Assembly: GCA_024710005.1 (NCBI GenBank)
Contig: JANJVQ010000030.1
Location: forward strand, 62,001 to 126,000
DNA: 64,000 nucleotides
Direction of reading: 5' to 3'
Source: Paludibacter sp.
GTDB lineage: Bacteria; Bacteroidota; Bacteroidia; Bacteroidales; Paludibacteraceae
How positions within the stretch are numbered: position 1 is the stretch's first letter; each line of letters begins with the position of its first letter. Shown one piece after another: positions 10,430-19,591 of this stretch. The translations under genes and the position numbers were made by a program. The notes beneath the pieces are model-generated. The model searched no databases, had not been told where the DNA came from, and saw only the letters and a list, made by a program, of their open reading frames with translations.

Positions 10430-10906
10430 ATGGACATCAGCAAATTAAACGAAGAAGCGAAGAAACAAAAACCTCTTTGGGTCAGGTACTTCAAAAAGAA
10501 TAAAAAAAGCATCGAAAAGATGGATGTGCAAATCCATGCCTTGCATGATCGATACAGTGCCGAAATCGACTGCCTGAGTTGCGGTAATTGCTGCAGGTCG
10601 CTCGGTCCTCGCATTACTGATAAGGACGTGGATCGGTTGGCGAAACACCTCCGGATGAAAGCTGTTGATTTTGTTACTCAGTATCTGCGGACAGATGAAG
10701 ATGGCGATCTGGTGTTTAAAACCATGCCTTGTCCGTTTCTGGGTGCCGACAACTATTGCGCTGTATATGAAAACCGCCCGAAAGCCTGTCGGGAATACCC
10801 CCACACCGACAGGAAGAAGTTCTATCAGATTTACATGTTATCTGTTGAAAATGCTTCTACCTGTCCGATTGTGTATAAGGTGCTGGAAGATATTGTTAAG
10901 CGTTAG
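10430..10906 (+). CDS. YkgJ/UPF0153-type cysteine-cluster protein
   Basis: A 158-aa cytoplasmic protein of the YkgJ family, thought to bind zinc or an iron-sulfur cluster through conserved cysteines. Visible are CLSCGNCCRSLG (residues about 47-58), CPFLGADNYCAVYENRP and CREYPHTDRKKF. The exact role is unknown. The N-terminus is Lys-rich. The 3' end overlaps the end of glnS by 11 bp in convergent orientation. Upstream lie the palindromic element and a distant promoter. Confidence 0.85.
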   Translation: MDISKLNEEAKKQKPLWVRYFKKNKKSIEKMDVQIHALHDRYSAEIDCLSCGNCCRSLGPRITDKDVDRLAKHLRMKAVDFVTQYLRTDEDGDLVFKTMPCPFLGADNYCAVYENRPKACREYPHTDRKKFYQIYMLSVENASTCPIVYKVLEDIVKR

Positions 10907-12593
10907 CTTTCTTCTCTTTCGCCCAACTGTCTTTCAAAGACACTGTTCTGTTGAAAATCAGTCTTTCCGGCGTTGTGTCGGGATCAATGTTGAAATAACC
11001 CGTACGCTGGAACTGGAAATGCGCCAGTGCCGGTTGGTTTTTCAACCAGGGTTCTACAAAGCAACCGCTAACTGTTTTGAGTGAGTCCGGGTTCAGCAAA
11101 TCACGGAAATCCCGTTCGTCGGCCGATGGGTTTTCCACGTTGAACAAACGATCGTACAAACGAACCTCAGCAGGGATGGCATTTTGAGTCGACAGCCAGT
11201 GCAAAGTTCCTTTTACCTTGCGGTTGGCATCAGGCATCCCGCTTTTTGTATTCGCGTCGTATTCGCAGTAAATTTCTTCTATGTTTCCTTCTGCATCTTT
11301 TTTGCAGCCGGTACATTTAACGATGTAGGCGCTTTTCAGACGCACTTCCTGACCGGGAGTCATGCGGAAGAATTTCTTCGGAGCTTCTTCCATGAAGTCG
11401 TCCCATTCGATGTACAATTCTTTTGAGAATAATATCTCACGTGTTCCGGCAGATTCATCTTCCGGGTTATTTTCCGTAAGCAGTTTCTCTACCTGATTAT
11501 CCGGGTAATTGGTGACAACCAGTTTTACCGGATTCAAGACAGCGTTCACACGGGTAGCCGTTTTATTGAGGGTTTCGCGTGCGGCGTGTTCAAGCAAACC
11601 CACATCAATGATGCCATCGTATTTGGTATAACCGATTTTGTCGATGAAGTTATGAATGGCTTCCGGTGAATAACCACGACGGCGCAGTCCGCATAAAGTC
11701 GGCATGCGGGGATCGTCCCAACCCGAAACGAGACCTTCTTCCACCAACTGAAGCATTTTGCGCTTGCTCATCACGGTATAGGTGATGTTCAGGCGGTTGA
11801 ATTCCGTTTGGCGGGGTCTGTAATCCGAATCTTTAAACTGATCGATGAACCAGTCGTAGAGCGGACGGTGAACCTCAAATTCAAGCGTACACAACGAGTG
11901 GGTAACTCCCTCGAAATAATCCGATTGCCCGTGCGCATAATCGTACATCGGGTAAGCTTTCCAGGTCCAGCCGGTGCGGTGATGCGGATGGTCGGTGATG
12001 ATGCGGTACATGATCGGGTCACGCATGTGCATGTTCGAAGAAGCCATGTCGATTTTGGCACGCAGCACCATGGCTCCCGGCGCTACTTCGCCGGTATTCA
12101 TTTTGCGGAACAAGGCCAGACTTTCTTCTGCCGGGCGGTTGCGGTACGGACTTTCGGTCCCTGCCTGAGTCGGTGTGCCTTTTTGTTTGGCAATGGTTTC
12201 AGCCGATTGTTCATCGACATAGGCCTTGCCTTGCAGGATTAGTTTCTCGGCCAAATCCCAAAGTTGTTGAAAATAGTCGGACGCATAATACACATTCTCC
12301 CACCGATAACCCAACCATTGAATGTCTTCCATGATGGAATCAACATATTCAACATCTTCCTTCACCGGGTTGGTGTCGTCGAAACGGAGGTTACAGATGC
12401 CGTTATATTTTTCAGCAATCCCGAAATCAAGACAAATTGCTTTAGCGTGTCCGATGTGCAGGTATCCATTGGGTTCAGGCGGGAAACGCGTTTGAATACG
12501 ACCATCGTTACGGCCTTCACGCAAATCCTGCTCAACCATTGCCTCAATGAAGTTCAGACTCTTTTTGGGGGCTTCTGTAGTGTTAGTTTCCAT
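10896..12593 (-). CDS. glnS: Glutaminyl-tRNA synthetase
   Basis: A 565-aa class I aminoacyl-tRNA synthetase that charges tRNA-Gln. The HIGH-type motif is in RFPPEPNGYLHIGHAKA (residues about 41-57), RFDDTNP follows, and the KMSKS-type loop is VMSKRKMLQL (near residue 280). The C-terminal half is the two-domain beta-barrel anticodon-binding region. Length is typical. It has its own transcription unit, and its 5' flank is the heptamer inverted repeat at 12612-12680. The start at 12593 is the first Met ahead of the conserved block. Confidence 0.97.
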   Translation of the reverse strand: METNTTEAPKKSLNFIEAMVEQDLREGRNDGRIQTRFPPEPNGYLHIGHAKAICLDFGIAEKYNGICNLRFDDTNPVKEDVEYVDSIMEDIQWLGYRWENVYYASDYFQQLWDLAEKLILQGKAYVDEQSAETIAKQKGTPTQAGTESPYRNRPAEESLALFRKMNTGEVAPGAMVLRAKIDMASSNMHMRDPIMYRIITDHPHHRTGWTWKAYPMYDYAHGQSDYFEGVTHSLCTLEFEVHRPLYDWFIDQFKDSDYRPRQTEFNRLNITYTVMSKRKMLQLVEEGLVSGWDDPRMPTLCGLRRRGYSPEAIHNFIDKIGYTKYDGIIDVGLLEHAARETLNKTATRVNAVLNPVKLVVTNYPDNQVEKLLTENNPEDESAGTREILFSKELYIEWDDFMEEAPKKFFRMTPGQEVRLKSAYIVKCTGCKKDAEGNIEEIYCEYDANTKSGMPDANRKVKGTLHWLSTQNAIPAEVRLYDRLFNVENPSADERDFRDLLNPDSLKTVSGCFVEPWLKNQPALAHFQFQRTGYFNIDPDTTPERLIFNRTVSLKDSWAKEKKANA

Positions 12594-12611
12594 CTTTTTT
12601 TTGGGTATAAT

Positions 12612-12680
12612 GTTAGTGGATAGTGGTTAGTGGATAGTAGTCAGTTAATTAACCACTATCCACTAACCACTATCCACTAT
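12612..12680. repeat. Heptamer tract forming a long inverted repeat
   Basis: Heptamers of the AGTGGAT/AGTGGTT type run one way (from 12612), then their complements run back to 12680, around the centre TCAGTTAATTAAC. A stem of about 25 bp can form. It separates glnS from lpxA, both on the minus strand, and could act as a terminator or attenuator. Confidence 0.8.
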
Positions 12681-12681
12681 A

Positions 12682-13461
12682 TTAAATAAATCCTTTGATA
12701 ATTCCGCGGTCCGACGACTTGATGAAATTGACAATCAATGCTCTTTCGGCGCTCTCGGAAATGGTTTCCAGTACCTTATTAATAGCATTGGTGGTATTTA
12801 ACTTCGACTGGAAGATAATCCGGTAAATATCCTGAATTTGTGTAATCTGTCCGTTTGTATATCCCCTTCTTTTCAGTCCGACCGAGTTGATGCCCACGTA
12901 TGAATTAGGTTCTTTTGCAGCCATCACATAAGGTGGAACGTCTTTCGCTAATTTGGTGCCCCCCTGAATCATGGCGTGAGCCCCGATTTTCGTAAACTGA
13001 TGCACCAATGTGCCGCCACCCAGAATGGCATGTTCGTCGATTTCAACTTCGCCGGCCAATTGGGTTGAATTGGCTAATATTACATTGTCTTTGACGATAC
13101 AGTCATGCGCCACGTGTGCATAGGCCATCAGCAGGCAGTTACTGCCCACGACTGTTTTCCCTTTCGCTACTGTGCCGCGGTTCACGGTTACACATTCGCG
13201 GATGGTCGTGTTGTTGCCAATGATGGCAAGGCTGTCCTCTCCCCTGAATTTCAGATCCTGCGGAATACCACCCAGTACAGCTCCCGGAAAAATACGGCAT
13301 TTCTCGCCGATTCTTGTGCCTTCAAGTATGGTAACATTCGAAAATATCTTTGTTCCGGCGCCTATTTCAACATTTTTATCGATAAATACAAATGGACCAA
13401 TTTCCACATCGGGAGCAATGATAGCATCCGGGTGAATCTGAGACATGGGATGTTGTGTCAT
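12682..13461 (-). CDS. lpxA: UDP-N-acetylglucosamine acyltransferase
   Basis: A 259-aa left-handed beta-helix acyltransferase that adds the first 3-hydroxyacyl chain to UDP-GlcNAc in lipid A synthesis. Hexapeptide repeats run from residue 10, the catalytic-His segment is AYAHVAHDCIV (near 125), and the family segment GLKRRGYTNGQI is present near 200. The start codon overlaps the lpxC stop (ATGA, 13458-13461), so the two are translationally coupled. It is the last gene of lpxD-lpxC-lpxA. Confidence 0.97.
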   Translation of the reverse strand: MTQHPMSQIHPDAIIAPDVEIGPFVFIDKNVEIGAGTKIFSNVTILEGTRIGEKCRIFPGAVLGGIPQDLKFRGEDSLAIIGNNTTIRECVTVNRGTVAKGKTVVGSNCLLMAYAHVAHDCIVKDNVILANSTQLAGEVEIDEHAILGGGTLVHQFTKIGAHAMIQGGTKLAKDVPPYVMAAKEPNSYVGINSVGLKRRGYTNGQITQIQDIYRIIFQSKLNTTNAINKVLETISESAERALIVNFIKSSDRGIIKGFI

Positions 13462-14369
13462 TTTTTTTCAGTTATAAAAGTTTTTCTTAGTAGTTGTGCA
13501 AATTCAGTGTTTATTTTATGCCCGGGATATTTGGCAACAATCCTGCCCTTGATGGGTTTACCTACCAAAGCCAGGTCACCAACCAGGTCGAGCAATTTAT
13601 GCATGGCCGGTTCATTTTCAAATTTGATACCGCCATTCAGATAACCAAGCTTATTCGCATCCACGCGGGGCTGATGCAATTTTTCGGTTAGCATATCAAT
13701 CCATTCCTGCGGCATGATTTTGTCGTAAATCACGATGGCGTTTTTCAGGTCACCCCCTTTAATCAGGTTCATGTTGAGCAAAGGCTCAATTTCCCGTACA
13801 AATACGAAGGTGCGGGCAGAAGCTGTTTTTACATTGAAATCTTTCAAGTCGTCGAGCGATGCAGTTTGTTCTTTTAAAACCGGAGAATCGAACCCAATCA
13901 TCACCTCCAGTTCCAGCTTGTCTGCCGGATAGGCTTTAATAACAGATCCGGAATCCGTTTTATATTCAATTTCTTCGGTAATGGTGATGAAGTCTTTTGT
14001 AACATCCTGTACTTCGATACCAACCTCCTGAATTTTATCTCTGAATAATTTGGCGCTACCATCTAAAATCGGGAATTCCGGACCGTCTACTTCAAACAGA
14101 CAGTTGTCAATTCCGGCAGCAAAGAAAGCGGCCATCGCATGTTCGATGGTGCTGACCTGCATTTGATCGTTCATGAGAACGGTGCCACGAACCGTATAAC
14201 CTACATTTTCCGCGATAGCTTCAATGGTCGGTTGTCCTTCAAGGTCGATTCGGCGAATAATAATGCCATGATTAATGGGAGCCGGGTTTGCTTTTAGTCT
14301 GATGTTCAGTCCGGTATGTAATGCAATCCCTTCAATAATAAAGGAATCCCTGATTGTTTTTTGCTTCAT
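13458..14369 (-). CDS. lpxC: UDP-3-O-acyl-GlcNAc deacetylase, without FabZ fusion
   Basis: A 303-aa zinc amidase for the committed step of lipid A synthesis. Zinc and catalytic residues are visible: STIEHAMAA (His near 77), MHKLLDLVGD (His and Asp of HxxxD) and YPGHKIN (catalytic His). In most Bacteroidales LpxC is fused to a C-terminal FabZ dehydratase, giving a protein of about 460 aa. Here it stops right after the LpxC fold (QLLRKTFITEKK) and lpxA begins at once, so no FabZ domain exists at this locus. lpxD is 14 bases upstream. Confidence 0.96.
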   Translation of the reverse strand: MKQKTIRDSFIIEGIALHTGLNIRLKANPAPINHGIIIRRIDLEGQPTIEAIAENVGYTVRGTVLMNDQMQVSTIEHAMAAFFAAGIDNCLFEVDGPEFPILDGSAKLFRDKIQEVGIEVQDVTKDFITITEEIEYKTDSGSVIKAYPADKLELEVMIGFDSPVLKEQTASLDDLKDFNVKTASARTFVFVREIEPLLNMNLIKGGDLKNAIVIYDKIMPQEWIDMLTEKLHQPRVDANKLGYLNGGIKFENEPAMHKLLDLVGDLALVGKPIKGRIVAKYPGHKINTEFAQLLRKTFITEKK

Positions 14370-14383
14370 TTCTCAATAATATA

Positions 14384-15445
14384 TCAGGAATTCAACGATT
14401 TAGATTCGATAATCTTTTCCAATTCCCCGACTTTTTTTATTAATTCATTAATCGTATTTTGTAACACAGGTAAATTTTTGTTGACGACATAAGATCGTCT
14501 GAATGTATTAATCGGCACAGCAGGATAACCTGAATAAATCTGGCCGGGTGTTTTGATGGAAGAGGCTACACCCGCCTTGGCTCCCAGGATGGTGCCATCG
14601 GCAATGTTTACATGTCCGGAAATACCTACCTGGCCGCCGAACATCACCCTTTTCCCTATTTTTGATGAACCGGCAATCCCTGTCTGTGAGGCAATCACCG
14701 AATCTTCTCCAATTTCTACATTGTGTGCAACCTGCACTAAATTATCGAGCTTAACACCCTTTCTGATGATGGTGCTGCCCAATGTTGCCCGGTCAATCGT
14801 TGTGTTCGAACCAATCTCTACATCATCCTCAATAACAACATTTCCGGTTTGTGGTATTTTTTTGTATGTCCCGTCTTCTGACGGGGCAAATCCAAAACCA
14901 TCTGAGCCGATAACGGCATTGGCATGGATGATGCAATTATTGCCTATTACACATCCTTCATAAATGCATACCCCCGGATAAATCAGTACATTGTCACCAA
15001 TCACCGTATTATCAGCAATGCTTACATTCCCGTGAATGGTTGCCTTATCTCCGATTTTCACCCCCGTACCTATAATTACATAGGGAGCTATGTAAGCCTC
15101 ATTACCAATTGTAGCCGTATTGTCAATAACTGCTAAAGATGAAATACCCGTTTTTCGCGCTTTCCCGTTTGTGACGAGATTCATCAGTATCGCGAGTGAT
15201 TCATATGCATTTTCAACCCGGATCAAAGTTGCTTTTACCGGTTTTTCGGGCACAAAGTCCTTGTTTACCAACACAACATCAGCCTGACAGTCATAGATGT
15301 AATTGATGTATTTGGGATTTGCCAGAAAGGAGAGTGTACCGGGTTTCCCGTCCTCTATCTTTGAAAAATCGTGTACGCTGATATCAGGATTACCTTCAAC
15401 GGTTCCTTTCAAGTATTCAGCTATTTGTCCGGCTGTATATGTCAT
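14384..15445 (-). CDS. lpxD: UDP-3-O-(3-hydroxyacyl)glucosamine N-acyltransferase
   Basis: A 353-aa hexapeptide-repeat enzyme that adds the N-linked 3-hydroxyacyl chain in lipid A synthesis. It has the N-terminal uridine-binding domain (residues 1-100, [16 protein letters not shown]), a beta-helix with [13 protein letters not shown] and [12 protein letters not shown] (catalytic His), and a C-terminal helix ([17 protein letters not shown]). It is first of the lpxD-C-A group, with a -7 promoter element at 15462-15469. The HD phosphohydrolase upstream is usual company in Bacteroidales. Confidence 0.97.
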   Translation of the reverse strand: MTYTAGQIAEYLKGTVEGNPDISVHDFSKIEDGKPGTLSFLANPKYINYIYDCQADVVLVNKDFVPEKPVKATLIRVENAYESLAILMNLVTNGKARKTGISSLAVIDNTATIGNEAYIAPYVIIGTGVKIGDKATIHGNVSIADNTVIGDNVLIYPGVCIYEGCVIGNNCIIHANAVIGSDGFGFAPSEDGTYKKIPQTGNVVIEDDVEIGSNTTIDRATLGSTIIRKGVKLDNLVQVAHNVEIGEDSVIASQTGIAGSSKIGKRVMFGGQVGISGHVNIADGTILGAKAGVASSIKTPGQIYSGYPAVPINTFRRSYVVNKNLPVLQNTINELIKKVGELEKIIESKSLNS

Positions 15446-15461
15446 AAAAAAAATTTGGGCA

Positions 15462-15469
15462 CAAAATTA
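15462..15469 (-). promoter_or_regulatory. -7 element for lpxD-lpxC-lpxA (TAATTTTG on minus strand)
   Basis: CAAAATTA on the plus strand, an exact TAnnTTTG match 17 bases upstream of the lpxD start. Confidence 0.5.
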
Positions 15470-15520
15470 ATAAACTATTTCGATATAATCAGGTTTACAC
15501 TTGATTTTTCAATATTTAAT

Positions 15521-15580
15521 GTCTCCGGTCTCCGGTCTCCGGTCTCCAGTCTGGCGTCCGGTGTCCGGTGTCTGGCGTCC
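15521..15580. repeat. 7-bp tandem repeat tract
   Basis: Units GTCTCCG x3, then GTCTGGC/GTCCGGT variants, all in strict 7-bp phase, fill the gap between lpxD and the HD gene. Confidence 0.9.
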
Positions 15581-16803
15581 TACATCTTCAAATAACAGAA
15601 GTAATGCTTCATCACCTTCTTCGTCAACACCTGTATGTTCAACATGTCCGAGGCATCAGCAATATCTTTGATACTGCCGTCTTTCATCAGGATGTTGATG
15701 TTGTCGTCTTTCGGTTGGTACGTGTCCGTACTCACGATTTCATCACCCATGAAATAACGGGCTTCTTCCAGACTGATCTGAAAACGGTCCATGTAACTTT
15801 TCAACGCTTCTTCCTGAATCCGCCCGTCGGTGGCTTCTGTTCTTATTTCGACCTTGAATAACCTTCTGTTGATAAAAGATTTACAAAGTAACGATAATAC
15901 AAAATCAGGATGATTCGACCAGACCTTAATGGCCGAGAAGAAATCTGAATCATCCAGCATGACAAAGTTCTCAAACGCATTCCCGGTATCTTCAAAATCA
16001 GCCAGGCCGACTTTGTTGTACAGGAAATAATGTAAAGCCGGTGTTGCAAATAAGTAATTCCCTTTCGAGGCAAGCTCTTTTGCCCGTTTCAGGATGTTGA
16101 CCAACATCTTTTCTGCCGCAACCGACGTCTTATGTAAATATACCTGCCAGTACATCAACCGGCGGGCTACTAAGAACTTTTCGATAGAATATATCCCTTT
16201 CGCTTCTACCACCAACTGACCGTCATGCAGGTTTAACATCTTGATAATGCGTGATGCACCGATAATGCCTTCACTTACCCCGCAAAAGAAACTGTCGCGA
16301 CTCAGGTAATCCAGCCTGTCCATATCCAACTGACCTGAAACCAGCTGATGCAAAAACCGCTTCGGATACCGATTCCTGAAAATCTCAATTGCCATGTCGA
16401 GTTTGCGCTCAAACTCCCGGTTTATTTTCTCCATAATCAGCAGCGAAATTTCTTCATGGCTTACTTCCGGCACCAGACTATGCTCCAATGCATGCGAAAA
16501 AGGCCCATGACCAATGTCATGAAGCAAGATACAAGCCTTTACCGCTTCTTCTTCTGTAACAGTAATTTCATGACCCGCTATCCTGAGCTGGCTGATGGCT
16601 TCCCCCATCAGATGCATCGCACCAATCGAATGTTGCAGGCGGGTGTGTTGTGCTCCCGGATACACGTAGGAGGAGAGTCCTAATTGCTTAATCCTGTTTA
16701 ATCGTTGGAAATAAGGGTGTTGTATGATTTCGTAAGGTAGTCCGTCGGGTATATTAATGAACCCGAATACCGGATCGTTGATAATTTTTCTTTTATTATT
16801 CAT
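15580..16803 (-). CDS. HD-superfamily phosphohydrolase
   Basis: The 407-aa protein carries the HD metal-binding motif: HTRLQHSIGAMHLM (first His) and LLHDIGHGPFSHALEH (HD). Related proteins hydrolyse dNTPs or other phosphoesters (SAMHD1/dGTPase-like); the substrate here is unknown. I place the start at 16803 (MNNKRKIINDPVFGFINIP), where homologues begin, not at the frame's first Met at 16836, which would overlap pepD. The C-terminus ends at the edge of a heptamer tract. The position next to lpxDCA is conserved in Bacteroidales. Confidence 0.88.
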   Translation of the reverse strand: MNNKRKIINDPVFGFINIPDGLPYEIIQHPYFQRLNRIKQLGLSSYVYPGAQHTRLQHSIGAMHLMGEAISQLRIAGHEITVTEEEAVKACILLHDIGHGPFSHALEHSLVPEVSHEEISLLIMEKINREFERKLDMAIEIFRNRYPKRFLHQLVSGQLDMDRLDYLSRDSFFCGVSEGIIGASRIIKMLNLHDGQLVVEAKGIYSIEKFLVARRLMYWQVYLHKTSVAAEKMLVNILKRAKELASKGNYLFATPALHYFLYNKVGLADFEDTGNAFENFVMLDDSDFFSAIKVWSNHPDFVLSLLCKSFINRRLFKVEIRTEATDGRIQEEALKSYMDRFQISLEEARYFMGDEIVSTDTYQPKDDNINILMKDGSIKDIADASDMLNIQVLTKKVMKHYFCYLKM

Positions 16804-16829
16804 ATATTTTAAGCAAACAGATTGAAATG

Positions 16830-18272
16830 TTAACACAAATTAAGGGTTTCGATAAGCCATTTCCAGGTTTTTTGGGTGGATGAGATGCTTAGTCTTTCAT
16901 CGGGAGAATGTACGCCATACATTTGTGGCCCGATAGAAACCATATCCAGCTGTGGGTACTTTTCTAAAAACAAACCGCATTCGAGTCCTGCATGAATGGC
17001 TTTTACCTTTGGTTCTTCTCCGAACAGGTTTTTGTAGGCCGTTACGGTTTTTGACAGTAGAGCGGAGTCGACATTGGGTTGCCAGCCCGGATATCCATCG
17101 GATTGTATCACGGCTGCACCGGCGAGTTCGAAAACAGCCTTTAATTGGGCTGCTATATCAGTTTTAGCGCTTTCCGAGGAGCTGCGCTGACTGGTATTTA
17201 TCTCGAACGTACCCTGCGCGGTCATTTTTACAGATGCGAGGTTGGTTGATGTTTCAACCAGGCCGGGTATGGTGCGACTCATGGCTATTACGCCATGGGG
17301 ACAAGCATAGAGTGTCTGTAACAAGCGATTGGAAGCTGATTTTTCGATGACAGTCTCAGGCAGGGATTCTGATTCCAGACTTATGCGGAAATTCGGTTCA
17401 ATGTCTTTAAATTCGGCTTCGATGGTGGCAATGTACATGTTCAGGATTACGCGGATGGTTTCTTTTTCAGCATATGGAACCGCGCAGAAAGCGCTTGCTT
17501 CGCGTGGGATGGCATTGTGCAGGTTGCCTCCTTCCAGTGAAATAAGACGTAAATCCATCTGCTCGTTTAATTGCCACAGGTAGCGGTTGAGTATTTTAAT
17601 GGCGTTGGCCAGTCTCAGGTGGATGTCGCCACCCGAATGTCCGCCTTTCAATCCCGAAACACGAACCCTAAACCCGAAATAGCTCGATGGAGTGGTTTCC
17701 TCTTGATAGGAGATTATTGCTTTTGTGCCGATTCCCCCTGCACAGCCAATGAATATTTCTCCGTCATCTTCAGAATCTAAATTGATTAAGACTGAACCGG
17801 ATAAAAGCTTGTTGTCAAGTCCGTATGCACCGGTCAGACCAGTCTCTTCATCGACAGTAAACAAACATTCGAGTGCCGGATGTTGCAAGTCGCCGGCATC
17901 CAGTACGGCCAGCATCATGGCCATCCCGATGCCATTGTCGGCCCCCAGGGTGGTACCGCGGGCTTTAACCCAATCGCCATCAATATAAGTCTGAATCGGA
18001 TCTTTTTCGAAATCATGTGTTGTCTCCGCGTTCTTCTCGCATACCATGTCGATATGTGCCTGTAAAATAACCGTCGGATGATTTTCGTAACCCGGAGTTG
18101 CCGGTTTTTTAATCAGGATATTCCCGGCCTTGTCGGTTGTTACAGGCAATTGATGCCGAACGGCAAAGTCTTTCAGATAAGCAGCAATTTGCTCCTCTTT
18201 TTTGGATGGACGGGGTACCTGTGTGATTTGATGGAAGTAATTCCAAAGGGTATATGGTTGAAGATCAGTCAT
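16830..18272 (-). CDS. pepD: Aminoacyl-histidine dipeptidase (PepD, M20C)
   Basis: A 480-aa cytoplasmic zinc dipeptidase with broad specificity for Xaa-His and other dipeptides. Metal and catalytic motifs are LQAHIDMVCEKN (His), LGADNGIGMA (bridging Asp), TVDEETGLTGA (Glu-Glu), LDSEDDGEIF and a late His in YGVHSPDERLS. Length is typical. Its own promoter is suggested by TATCTTTG at 18298-18305. The HD gene follows 26 bases downstream on the same strand. Confidence 0.95.
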   Translation of the reverse strand: MTDLQPYTLWNYFHQITQVPRPSKKEEQIAAYLKDFAVRHQLPVTTDKAGNILIKKPATPGYENHPTVILQAHIDMVCEKNAETTHDFEKDPIQTYIDGDWVKARGTTLGADNGIGMAMMLAVLDAGDLQHPALECLFTVDEETGLTGAYGLDNKLLSGSVLINLDSEDDGEIFIGCAGGIGTKAIISYQEETTPSSYFGFRVRVSGLKGGHSGGDIHLRLANAIKILNRYLWQLNEQMDLRLISLEGGNLHNAIPREASAFCAVPYAEKETIRVILNMYIATIEAEFKDIEPNFRISLESESLPETVIEKSASNRLLQTLYACPHGVIAMSRTIPGLVETSTNLASVKMTAQGTFEINTSQRSSSESAKTDIAAQLKAVFELAGAAVIQSDGYPGWQPNVDSALLSKTVTAYKNLFGEEPKVKAIHAGLECGLFLEKYPQLDMVSIGPQMYGVHSPDERLSISSTQKTWKWLIETLNLC

Positions 18273-18297
18273 AACGGATTGGTTTGTGATTAGGTTG

Positions 18298-18305
18298 CAA
18301 AGATA
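18298..18305 (-). promoter_or_regulatory. -7 element for pepD (TATCTTTG on minus strand)
   Basis: CAAAGATA on the plus strand, 26 bases upstream of the pepD start; exact TAnnTTTG match in a divergent promoter region. Confidence 0.5.
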
Positions 18306-18383
18306 GCTAAAAATATGTTTGATTAACGCTAAAATATCCCTTCTATTGCATGTAAACGATTTTCAACTATCGAATATTATCCC

Positions 18384-18391
18384 TAAATTTG
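18384..18391 (+). promoter_or_regulatory. -7 element for holB-ricT-gldH-trmB (TAAATTTG)
   Basis: Exact TAnnTTTG match 34 bases upstream of the holB start, divergent from the pepD element. Confidence 0.5.
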
Positions 18392-18425
18392 CCCTGTTTA
18401 AAATCAGGATAATCAAAACAATTGC

Positions 18426-19583
18426 ATGTTATTTTCTCAGATACTCGGACAGGAAGCGATTAAGGAGCGGTTGATACGCACGGTACAGGAGCAGCGCATT
18501 CCGCATGCACAGTTGTTTCGCGGACCGGAAGGGGTAGGCAAGTTGGCCCTGGCTATTGCCTATGCACAATATATTTGTTGCGAAAATAAACATGATCACG
18601 ATTCCTGTGGTGTGTGTCCGTCGTGTGTGAAATATGCCAAACTGGCACATCCTGATTTACATTTGGTTTTTCCGGTTATTAAACCTACGGGTAAAAATTC
18701 GGTTGTTTGTGATGATTTTGTGGCTGAATTCCGGGAGATGGTGATGGAAACTCCGTATTTTGGTGTGAATGAATGGTTTGCTAAGATTTCCGGGGATGCC
18801 AAGCAGGGGATGATTTACGCGAATGAGAGTCAGGAAATTATCCGGAAACTGAGTCTGAAAACCTACGAATCGGAATATAAAGTGATGATAATCTGGCTGC
18901 CGGAGAGGATGAACGTAACCTGCGCCAATAAATTGCTGAAGATTTTAGAGGAACCTCCCGAAAAAACTGTATTTTTGTTGGTGTCGAATCGTCCGGATGA
19001 AATCATTCAGACCATTTTATCCCGGACTCAGCATCTGAATATTCCTTTTCTGAATGAACAAGATGTCGTATCTGCATTGCTTCGTAATCCGGATATAGAG
19101 ATTACGCAGCATGATGCGCTGAACACAGCCCGCATTGCAAACGGGAGCTACCTGAAGGCCTTGAATTTGTTAAAAGAAGGGGACGAACAGAAACAAAACT
19201 TCGATAGATTTGTTCAAATCATGCGGCTTGCCTGGCAGGTGGGCAACAAAAAAGATTATGCTTCGCTGAAGACCTTGCGGAAATGGGCCGACGAAATGGC
19301 CTTGTCGGCAGTGGGCAGAGAACGACAAAAAGGATTTTTGGTATACGCGCAGCACATGGTGCGTGAAAATTATATTTTCAACCTGAGAAATCAGGAATTG
19401 AATTATTTAAGTCAGGATGAATCAGCTTTTTCAGCTAATTTTTCCCGCTTTATTCACGAGCGGAATGTAGAGGATCTGATGGCTGAGTTTGCGCTGGCTG
19501 AGAGACATATTGAACAAAATGTGAATGCAAAAATGGTTTTCTTCGATTTAGTGTTGAAAATCATCATGCTCTTAAAAAGGTAA
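18426..19583 (+). CDS. holB: DNA polymerase III delta' subunit
   Basis: A 385-aa clamp-loader AAA+ protein. It has a Walker A-like loop GPEGVGKLALA, a zinc module of four Cys (CCENKHDHDSCGVCPSCVKY, near residues 55-75), MNVTCANKLLKILEEPP, and the sensor-1 region SNRPDEIIQTILSRTQ. It sits 8 bases ahead of ricT; holB-ricT-gldH is a conserved Bacteroidales order. First gene of a four-gene cluster. Confidence 0.93.
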   Translation: MLFSQILGQEAIKERLIRTVQEQRIPHAQLFRGPEGVGKLALAIAYAQYICCENKHDHDSCGVCPSCVKYAKLAHPDLHLVFPVIKPTGKNSVVCDDFVAEFREMVMETPYFGVNEWFAKISGDAKQGMIYANESQEIIRKLSLKTYESEYKVMIIWLPERMNVTCANKLLKILEEPPEKTVFLLVSNRPDEIIQTILSRTQHLNIPFLNEQDVVSALLRNPDIEITQHDALNTARIANGSYLKALNLLKEGDEQKQNFDRFVQIMRLAWQVGNKKDYASLKTLRKWADEMALSAVGRERQKGFLVYAQHMVRENYIFNLRNQELNYLSQDESAFSANFSRFIHERNVEDLMAEFALAERHIEQNVNAKMVFFDLVLKIIMLLKR

Positions 19584-19591
19584 ATTATTCT

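Noticed and set aside
15521-15580. Heptamer tracts as a CRISPR array
   Set aside because: Units are contiguous with no unique spacers, and no cas genes are present.
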